Of a stretch of 7,178 bases of DNA, positions 1-5,041 are shown piece by piece. The stretch is from Deltaproteobacteria bacterium (GTDB lineage Bacteria > Desulfobacterota > Desulfobacteria > Desulfobacterales > Desulfobacteraceae), in NCBI GenBank assembly GCA_003647385.1, contig QMMT01000100.1:1-7178 (forward strand), written 5' to 3'. The stretch's first letter is position 1. Every line of letters begins with the position of its first letter. The position numbers and the translations under genes are program-made. A model generated the notes under the pieces. The model worked only from the letters and a program-made list of their open reading frames with translations. It did not search any database and was not told the DNA's origin.

Positions 1-186
1 CCGTTTCAGGATGGAAGGGGTTATATTCATAGCGTCCATCAGCTTTTTGCTGTCAAGGGTATACTTGTGTGCAATTTCACTGAAAAATTCCCAATTAAGG
101 CTTGTGTATTCCAGATTTTGAGCTATTTTTTGTGCAATTTCATTTTCAATTTCCTTGTTTTCCGATGATAAAATCAGAACAGGCAT
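1..186 (-). CDS. Cytidylate kinase-like paralogue with degenerate P-loop, N-terminal part (runs off the left edge)
   Basis: The first 62 codons of a minus-strand gene, ATG at 186-184, run open to base 1. A strong site (AAAAGGAGGG, around 191-200) lies about 4 bases upstream of the ATG and fixes the start. The translation begins MPVLILSSENKE. It aligns without gaps to the first 62 residues of the kinase encoded just upstream (237-1046): I count 13 identities (including S7, A18, K20, A22, L25, Y27, L49, A52, P57) and many conservative pairs. However, the P-loop segment of the neighbour (RGSSSLGK, residues 8-15) is replaced by SENKEIEN, without the glycines or the lysine. Inference: a tandem-duplicated member of the cytidylate kinase-like group that cannot bind nucleotide in the usual way, perhaps a regulatory partner of the active copy. 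Only the N-terminus is visible, so the family call rests on this alignment and the function is unknown. It is probably co-transcribed with the kinase across a 50-bp gap. Confidence 0.62.
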   Translation of the reverse strand, partial: MPVLILSSENKEIENEIAQKIAQNLEYTSLNWEFFSEIAHKYTLDSKKLMDAMNITPSILKR

Positions 187-229
187 GATACCCTCCTTTT
201 AATTAAAAGACATGATTCAATGAGAGTTC

Positions 230-256
230 CCCCTGCCTATACCGCATTGGCAGGGG
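230..256 (-). other. Intercistronic hairpin spanning the kinase stop codon
   Basis: A perfect 8-bp GC-rich inverted repeat, CCCCTGCC (230-237) and GGCAGGGG (249-256), encloses an 11-nt loop. The stem covers the last codons of the kinase gene and touches its TAG stop (239-237). No U-run follows on either strand, so it does not look like an intrinsic terminator. Inference: an mRNA stability or processing element setting relative expression of the kinase and the degenerate paralogue that follows. Confidence 0.45.
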
Positions 257-1046
257 CTGCTAATCCAGTATGAACCTCAAGATTATAAATGTCGTAATTC
301 TCCTTTTTAATGTCAAGCAGAATTTTCTTAAACTTGGCAGCATGAGCCTCTTTTTGTGTTGCGTAGACCAATAAATTCCCATATTCACAGATAACACCGA
401 CATCAGGGAAACTTTCAACCAGTGAAGCCTTAACATTACACGCCAGGGATAAATCTTTTGATTGTCTGATACAATCACTTGTTGATTCAAATGCTTTTCT
501 GGAGGCACACCTGCAAATACAGTCAACCGCATTTTCAACCGAAAGCTTGTCAATGCAAACAGCCATATCGTAAAGGGAACTGTCATTGGGGTCTGCATTA
601 TAAATTTTCCGGGACCATTTTTTTCGCTGGTCATCATCTGCCAGGATCATGGCCCGGGCCTTTTGTTCGGAAAGGCCTTCTGCCATCTTCCTTTTCACAC
701 GGCCTTCCAGGTTCGCTGTAATTCTGACCTTAAGAACATTAGAAAGCTTATTCAACAGCAGATGGCCTGCCAGGCCATAGTACACAATATTTCCCCTGGA
801 AACCATCTCGGTCAGTGTTGCCCGGATATAGGCCAGATAGACCTTTTTGGTATGGCTGTATCGTTCAAAAATTCCGGGCGCATCATGAATGGCTTTTTCC
901 AGCGTTTTTTGAGGGACATGGAATCGCCCACTTGTCTTGAAAAGCAGGTCCCGGCTGAAAATATCATATCCAAGTTTGGCAGCCACCTTTTCTGCAACAG
1001 CTTTTCCCAGGGAAGATGACCCGCGGGAAATGGTAATTATACTCAT
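237..1046 (-). CDS. Cytidylate kinase-like P-loop protein with C-terminal extension
   Basis: A 269-residue cytoplasmic protein. Residues 3-35 carry a kinase-type N-terminus: beta strand IITIS, a P-loop-like RGSSSLGK (8-15), helix, then LGYDIFSRDLL. The middle is typical of the cytidylate kinase-like group (Pfam Cytidylate_kin2 type): VYYGLAGHLLL (88-98), LKVRITA (105-111), a lid-like Arg-rich stretch with ADDDQRKKW (136-144), and YDMAVCIDKLS (159-169). Proteins of this group are predicted nucleotide or small-molecule kinases; the true substrate is generally not known, and this need not phosphorylate CMP. Residues about 185-262 form an extension with a DVGVICEYGNLLVYA core and a final YDIYNLEVHTG strand, reminiscent of a BON-like fold; this is a weak structural guess. 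The start is supported by AAAGGAA about 8 bases upstream. The gene begins 17 bp after the permease stop, so it is almost certainly in the same operon, and is followed by a P-loop-less paralogue. Confidence 0.8.
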   Translation of the reverse strand: MSIITISRGSSSLGKAVAEKVAAKLGYDIFSRDLLFKTSGRFHVPQKTLEKAIHDAPGIFERYSHTKKVYLAYIRATLTEMVSRGNIVYYGLAGHLLLNKLSNVLKVRITANLEGRVKRKMAEGLSEQKARAMILADDDQRKKWSRKIYNADPNDSSLYDMAVCIDKLSVENAVDCICRCASRKAFESTSDCIRQSKDLSLACNVKASLVESFPDVGVICEYGNLLVYATQKEAHAAKFKKILLDIKKENYDIYNLEVHTGLAAPANAV

Positions 1047-1063
1047 TTATAAATTTCCTTTCA

Positions 1064-2884
1064 TTAAACGCCATAAAACAAATATATCATTGCAATCATC
1101 ACGACTAGAAAAATCACACTGATCAAAGATCCTGCCTTGATAAAGTCAATGGTTCGATACCGACCCGGTCCCATGTACAGTGCATTGACCTGATGGGTGG
1201 GCAGAACAAAGGAATTGCTGGTTGCAAGCCCCACCACCAAAGCTGCCATTCTAGGATCTGTATGGGCGGCAAGGGCCATGTTTACCACCAAAGGAACCAG
1301 CAGTACCGTTGCGCCCACATTGGAAATCACCAGGGTAAACAAAGTGGAAAGTATTCCAATAACCGTCAGCAGGACAATGGGCTGAACATCACCGATAATC
1401 TGAAGAATAGACCCGGCAATCCAGGCAGCCGTTCCGGTTTTTTCCGTGGCAATTCCCAGGGGAATCAACCCGGCCAGCAAAAATATGGTCCGCCAGTCAA
1501 CGGACTGATACGCCTCATCAATACTCAATACCCGTGTCAGAACCATGCCGAGGGCTCCTGTCATCAAGGCAACAGACAGCTGGATATTAAATCCCATAAT
1601 CATTACAAGGGACAGAACGAGCCAACCACCCGCCCATAATGCTTTTTCCGGCCGCATATCCTCCAAGTCCGATGGCATGCTGAACAATAGGCCTCCTTCC
1701 TGGTGCAGGACTTCCAGACGCTTCCACGTACCATAAAAACTGATAACATCTCCGGTCTGAAGGATGATATCATCCAGTTTTGCACGGTAGACATCCTCCT
1801 GACGGTGGATGACAAGAGGGCTGACCCGGAATCGGTCATTAAAATTGTTAACCCCCAGAGACCGGCCTGTGAATTGGGACCGCGGGGAGATGACTGCTTC
1901 TACAATACCTGAATTGGCATCCTCAAGCTCTTCTCCATAACATTCAATGGTGTCTTTGAGCTGCATTTCTTCCTCGACAGCCATTCTTTCCACATCTGTT
2001 TTTTTCCCCCACACCACCAGATCAACACCGGATCGGATTTCAGTATCCGGTGAGGGAGACAGGGTTTTAGAATCAGGAGGCTCGGTCAGTGCTATGATAC
2101 TGACCAGGTACCGCTGGTGGAGAGTTGAAACCCGTACCGTATCCCGGTAATCCATAAAATCATCTGAGGTTGTCAGCTCATAAAAGCATTTATCCTCTGT
2201 TCCCAGGTTGCTGGATGAATCCAGGGCACAGGTATGCTCATTTTCCTGATTTTCTGTGACATCCCCCTGGGGAAGAATAAATCTTCCAAAAAAAATAAAG
2301 CAGAGGATACCGCTGGCAACCAGGGCGAGGCCGATGGGTGTTACATCAAAAAGGCCAAAGGGCTCCAGGTGAAACGGGATTAGAAGATCATTTAAAAGAA
2401 TCAAGGGAGAACATCCCACCAGGGTAATGGTTCCTCCGAGAATGGCACTGAACCCCACCGGCATCAATAGACGACTCAATGGGATTTTCTGTAGTTTACT
2501 GATCCGTTGAATGGCCGGCAAAAAAAGAGCGGCAGCACCGATGTTCTGCATAAAACTTGAAATCAGGGCCACTGTAAAGGAAACCGCCACAATAATACGG
2601 GAAGAACTTTTCCCGGCGATGGCCAAGACCGGTTTCACCAACTTGTTTATCATTCCGGTCTTGTCAAGACCGGCACCGATGATAATCACAGCAATAATTG
2701 AAACCACCGCATTGCTGCTTAAGCCCACAAAAGCCTCTTTAGGGGTTACAAGATGGAGAAGCGGCAAACACACCATCATCAGAATTGCCACCACATCAAC
2801 CCTCACCCACTCTACAATAAAAAGAAAAATTGCCAATCCTATCATCACAAGCACCAGTATCATATCCGGCGTCAGCTGTTGCAT
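1064..2884 (-). CDS. DASS/SLC13-family anion permease with two internal RCK_C (TrkA-C) domains
   Basis: A 606-residue inner-membrane transporter. Hydrophobic helices fill residues about 8-205 and 415-604, the two inverted halves of the divalent-anion:Na+ symporter fold. Between them lies a soluble insert with two TrkA-C-type domains (about 245-305 and 322-398, including GRSLGVNNFNDRFRVSPLVI and LQTGDVISFYG). Hairpin motifs are visible in each half: SSFMQNIGAAALFLP (109-123) and ISNVGATVLLVPL (520-532), with GGTITLVGCSP (150-160) and a SFVLPTHQVNALYMGPG segment (558-574). Known members move sulfate, dicarboxylates, tricarboxylates or related anions with sodium; RCK_C domains generally bind ligands or nucleotides to gate transport. 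The substrate cannot be assigned: the usual NNT/SNT and IGTPPN motifs are altered here (QNI, SNV, VGCSP). GGAGAG at 2888-2893 supports the start. It lies 52 bp after the USP-like gene and 17 bp before the kinase gene. Confidence 0.88.
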   Translation of the reverse strand: MQQLTPDMILVLVMIGLAIFLFIVEWVRVDVVAILMMVCLPLLHLVTPKEAFVGLSSNAVVSIIAVIIIGAGLDKTGMINKLVKPVLAIAGKSSSRIIVAVSFTVALISSFMQNIGAAALFLPAIQRISKLQKIPLSRLLMPVGFSAILGGTITLVGCSPLILLNDLLIPFHLEPFGLFDVTPIGLALVASGILCFIFFGRFILPQGDVTENQENEHTCALDSSSNLGTEDKCFYELTTSDDFMDYRDTVRVSTLHQRYLVSIIALTEPPDSKTLSPSPDTEIRSGVDLVVWGKKTDVERMAVEEEMQLKDTIECYGEELEDANSGIVEAVISPRSQFTGRSLGVNNFNDRFRVSPLVIHRQEDVYRAKLDDIILQTGDVISFYGTWKRLEVLHQEGGLLFSMPSDLEDMRPEKALWAGGWLVLSLVMIMGFNIQLSVALMTGALGMVLTRVLSIDEAYQSVDWRTIFLLAGLIPLGIATEKTGTAAWIAGSILQIIGDVQPIVLLTVIGILSTLFTLVISNVGATVLLVPLVVNMALAAHTDPRMAALVVGLATSNSFVLPTHQVNALYMGPGRYRTIDFIKAGSLISVIFLVVMIAMIYLFYGV

Positions 2885-2936
2885 ATTCTCTCCATTTTCA
2901 TATCCATAAAATCATTTAATAAAACACCTTAACCAT

Positions 2937-3407
2937 TTATTTTACCTTCCCTTTTTCCAGGGTATTTTTTTTTGAGCGCTTTGTAACCGTTAACAGAGGA
3001 CATTCCAGATTCGCGGCCAGATCGCAGATCCAGTGTTTTCCCGCTTTCTTACAGGAGGAGGGAAGATTTTCTCCGCTTCCCCAGACAATCGCCTGAAACG
3101 ACGGCCTGTCTGCCAGAAATTTTAACACCTCCTGGGAAGGGTCCCCAATTCTAAGGGCAGAAATTGTTTCAAGGCCTTTCTGGACAAATGTTTCCGTCAA
3201 TTCGGCCAACAGCTTTCCTGCTCTGATTTCTATTTTTTGGATGGCATTTCTTTTGGCCCCCATAAAATCATTTGCTGAAAAGGACATGGCGACCAGCATG
3301 AGGAAGGTTACCCTGGCTTCTGTGCGCAGTGCGTACTCCCTGGCATATGTCAATGCGCCTGAAAAAACCTTGTCATCTTCAAAAATAATCAACAACTCAT
3401 AATTCAT
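2937..3407 (-). CDS. Universal stress protein (UspA-like) domain protein
   Basis: A 156-residue single-domain cytoplasmic protein. It has the alternating strand-helix pattern of UspA: an N-terminal strand YELLIIFEDD (3-12), a helix from the SGALTYAREYAL region, strand RVTFLML (32-38), a long helix with KLLAELTETFVQKGLE, the recognisable RIGDPSQEVLKFL (86-98), strand AIVWGSG (106-112), and a final strand LECPLLTV (134-141). The tail is Lys-rich. The ATP-binding signature of UspFG-type members (G-x2-G-x9-G-S/T) is not met: the segment reads WGSGENLPSSCKKAGKHW. It may therefore be a non-nucleotide-binding type, or the loop may be altered. It is the first gene of the operon, and USP-like proteins beside permeases are often proposed as transport regulators (inference). 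AGGAG at 3418-3422 lies 10 bases from the ATG, slightly long, and a sigma-54-like promoter sits just upstream. Confidence 0.8.
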   Translation of the reverse strand: MNYELLIIFEDDKVFSGALTYAREYALRTEARVTFLMLVAMSFSANDFMGAKRNAIQKIEIRAGKLLAELTETFVQKGLETISALRIGDPSQEVLKFLADRPSFQAIVWGSGENLPSSCKKAGKHWICDLAANLECPLLTVTKRSKKNTLEKGKVK

Positions 3408-3435
3408 ATTGGTCCGTCTCCTGAAGCCTCAATGT

Positions 3436-3451
3436 TACAATATTCATGCCA
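3436..3451 (-). promoter_or_regulatory. Sigma-54 (-24/-12) promoter-like element for the USP-permease-kinase operon
   Basis: The minus strand reads TGGCATGAATATTGTA. Aligned to the sigma-54 consensus TGGCACRNNNNTTGCW, it matches at every defined position except C6 (T here) and the C of the -12 GC (T here). Spacing between the -24 GG and the -12 G is exact. The predicted transcript start is about 3426, giving an 18-20 nt leader that still contains the AGGAG site (3418-3422). An IHF-type site and dyads upstream support it. The -12 GC to GT change could make it weaker than consensus. Confidence 0.62.
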
Positions 3452-3467
3452 AACCAAATATTAATTA

Positions 3468-3480
3468 TAACAGGTTGATT
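3468..3480 (-). promoter_or_regulatory. IHF binding-site match between enhancer and promoter
   Basis: The minus strand reads AATCAACCTGTTA, an exact fit to the IHF consensus WATCAANNNNTTR. Its centre is near -48 relative to the predicted start, between the sigma-54-like element and the closest dyad, where IHF usually bends DNA at enhancer-dependent promoters. A run of nine A (minus strand, 3488-3496) lies 8 bp upstream; A-tracts commonly accompany IHF sites. The consensus is short and AT-rich, so a chance match is possible; position is the main support. Confidence 0.5.
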
Positions 3481-3523
3481 TTTAAGATTTTTTTTTGATT
3501 TCACAAAATAACTTGAATAGGAA

Positions 3524-3550
3524 CTGAATGTTGCATAATACAACATTCAG
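3524..3550. promoter_or_regulatory. Upstream activator dyad 1 (perfect 10-bp inverted repeat)
   Basis: CTGAATGTTG (3524-3533) and CAACATTCAG (3541-3550) are exact reverse complements around a 7-nt spacer. Inside it sits a TGTT-N9-AACA core (3529-3545). The centre is about 111 bp upstream of the predicted start, typical for an NtrC-family enhancer. As minus-strand RNA it could also form a hairpin, but no U-run follows, so a protein-binding operator is favoured. Probable ligand (inference): the response regulator encoded just upstream. Confidence 0.62.
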
Positions 3551-3598
3551 AGATTAATAAGAACGATATGGAGTGATCAGGAGAAAAAAGGGAAGGAT

Positions 3599-3615
3599 TG
3601 TTGCATAAACGAACA
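3599..3615. promoter_or_regulatory. Upstream activator dyad 2 (TGTT-N9-AACA)
   Basis: The 17-bp element TGTTGCATAAACGAACA matches the core of dyad 1 at 14 of 17 positions, including ten consecutive bases (TGTTGCATAA), and keeps the TGTT-N9-AACA dyad. It lies exactly 70 bp from dyad 1. Inference: a second, weaker enhancer site for the same regulator. Confidence 0.55.
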
Positions 3616-3619
3616 GGTC

Positions 3620-3636
3620 TGTTTCAAAACCGAACA
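3620..3636. promoter_or_regulatory. Upstream activator dyad 3 (TGTT-N9-AACA)
   Basis: The element TGTTTCAAAACCGAACA matches dyad 2 at 14 of 17 positions with the same TGTT-N9-AACA frame. It begins 21 bp after dyad 2, two helical turns, so both would face the same side of the DNA, as expected for cooperative binding of AAA+ activator dimers. It ends 2 bp from the regulator's stop codon. Confidence 0.5.
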
Positions 3637-3638
3637 AA

Positions 3639-4988
3639 TTAATCTAAGCCGAATTTTTTGATTTTACGCCACAGTGAGGCCCTGTCAATTCCTAAAATTT
3701 CTGCTGTCCTTGCCCGGGTGTTATGGGTGGTTTTCAACAAATGAGATATATAATCCTTTTCTATTTCGGCCAGGGTCATCATATTCCCTTTTGGCCGCTG
3801 ATATGCGTGCAGTTCCAGTTCGATAAGGTCGGAAGGAAGATCACAGGCCCTGATTTTATCACTATCAGTAATTGCAGCAGCCCGTTCAAGAATATTTTCA
3901 AGCTCCCGGACATTACCGGGAAAAGCGTAATTATTTATCAATGAAAATGCTCTGGGGGATATGGAATTAATTTTTTTTCCCCCGTTCCGGTATAGTCGTT
4001 TAAGAATATGAAAAGCCAGCAGGGGGATATCTTCAGGCCTGTCTTTCAGACTTGGCAGTTTAATATTCACCACGTTGATGCGATAGTACATGTCTTTCCT
4101 GAACACACCGGCTGCCACTTCTGCTTTCAAATCCTTGGCTGTGGCAGACACCACCCGCACATCAACCGGTATTCTCCGATTCCCACCCACCCGCATCAAT
4201 TCCTTTTCCTGTAAAACACGAAGAAGCTTTACCTGCATTGAATGGGGCATTTCTCCGATCTCATCTAAAAAAATAGTTCCTTTATCTGCTGTCTCCAGCA
4301 AACCGGCTTTGCTGCAATCTGCACCGGTAAATGCCCCCTTCTCGTGTCCAAAAAACTCATTATCCAGCAGTGTTTCATTGAAAGCACCACAATTTACAGG
4401 GACAAAAGGCCCCTTTGCCCGTTGGCTTAATGCGTGAATGGACCGAGCCACAAGCTCCTTACCACTTCCCGAATCTCCGGTGATGAGTACATTGCAGTCT
4501 GTGGGAGCAATCTGATGAGTCAAGGTTTCAATTTCACGAATCTTTGGACTCTTTCCTATGATAACCGGCACATCAGACTCTTTTGTCTTTGCCATATTTG
4601 ATTTGTCAATTTCTATATGAATCTGCAGTCGATGAAGCGCCTTTTCAACAGTATCCAGGAATTGTTCCGGGGTAAAGGGTTTTTCCAGGTAATAAAAGGC
4701 TCCTTCCCGGGTTGCTTCGATGGCTTTGTCAATGCTGGCATACCCTGTCATGAGGATGACTTCTGTTGTAGAAAGATGTGATTTAATATTTATCAGCAAA
4801 TCCATTCCATTCATTCCAGGCATTTTCACATCTGTGATCACCAGATGATAGTGTGAATTTTCCATCTGTTTGAGTGCACCCAGAGGGCTGGTATAGGATG
4901 AGACTTTATACCCCTTCTGTTCAAGGAGTCTTCTCAACCGCTTGAGTGTAAGGGGATCATCATCAATAATCATAATTCTTGGAGTCAT
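3639..4988 (-). CDS. NtrC-family sigma-54-dependent response regulator
   Basis: A 449-residue cytoplasmic transcription activator with three domains. (1) Receiver (about 1-120): acidic pocket D9/D10, phospho-acceptor D53 in VITDVKMPG, T81 and K103 (EKPF), all intact, so it should be switched by a histidine kinase. (2) AAA+ sigma-54 activation domain (about 142-372): Walker A GDSGSGKE (171-178), the GAFTGA loop (218-223) that contacts sigma-54, Walker B TIFLDE (238-243), and FPGNVREL (356-363). (3) Fis-type HTH (about 405-447) with TRARTAEILGIDRASLWRKI. Length is normal for the family. No partner kinase is encoded in the window. The start is the first ATG; upstream bases (AAGAAAG) give only a weak ribosome site. 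It follows the beta-helix gene by 53 bp, probably co-transcribed. Three dyads, an IHF match and a sigma-54-like promoter directly downstream make the USP-permease operon its likely target. Confidence 0.95.
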   Translation of the reverse strand: MTPRIMIIDDDPLTLKRLRRLLEQKGYKVSSYTSPLGALKQMENSHYHLVITDVKMPGMNGMDLLINIKSHLSTTEVILMTGYASIDKAIEATREGAFYYLEKPFTPEQFLDTVEKALHRLQIHIEIDKSNMAKTKESDVPVIIGKSPKIREIETLTHQIAPTDCNVLITGDSGSGKELVARSIHALSQRAKGPFVPVNCGAFNETLLDNEFFGHEKGAFTGADCSKAGLLETADKGTIFLDEIGEMPHSMQVKLLRVLQEKELMRVGGNRRIPVDVRVVSATAKDLKAEVAAGVFRKDMYYRINVVNIKLPSLKDRPEDIPLLAFHILKRLYRNGGKKINSISPRAFSLINNYAFPGNVRELENILERAAAITDSDKIRACDLPSDLIELELHAYQRPKGNMMTLAEIEKDYISHLLKTTHNTRARTAEILGIDRASLWRKIKKFGLD

Positions 4989-5008
4989 AAATAAGCTTTC
5001 TTAGCTGG

Positions 5009-5021
5009 CCTGCCGAGCAGG
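5009..5021 (-). other. Small intercistronic inverted repeat
   Basis: CCTGC and GCAGG, separated by 3 nt, lie in the 53-bp gap before the response-regulator start, flanked by two copies of TTTCTTA (4997-5003 and 5022-5028). The 5-bp stem is short and lacks a U-run. It may be chance or a minor mRNA structure. Confidence 0.2.
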
Positions 5022-5041
5022 TTTCTTAATAACCGGCTATC

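Noticed and set aside
260..637. Minus-strand 125-codon frame overlapping the kinase gene
   Set aside because: Out-of-frame shadow of the kinase gene with no family motifs or ribosome site.
1193..1639. Plus-strand open frame of 148 codons opposite the permease
   Set aside because: Low-complexity, Gly/Asn/Gln/His-rich translation, no ribosome site, fully antisense to a well-supported transporter; a shadow frame.
3524..3550. Perfect inverted repeat as an intrinsic terminator for the response-regulator gene
   Set aside because: The stem is only moderately GC-rich and is followed on the minus strand by TTCCTATTC rather than a U-run; core repeats elsewhere in the gap favour an operator.
4090..4437. 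Plus-strand 115-codon frame opposite the response regulator AAA+ domain
   Set aside because: Ser/Pro/Thr-rich translation, antisense to strongly conserved Walker and GAFTGA motifs; no independent support.
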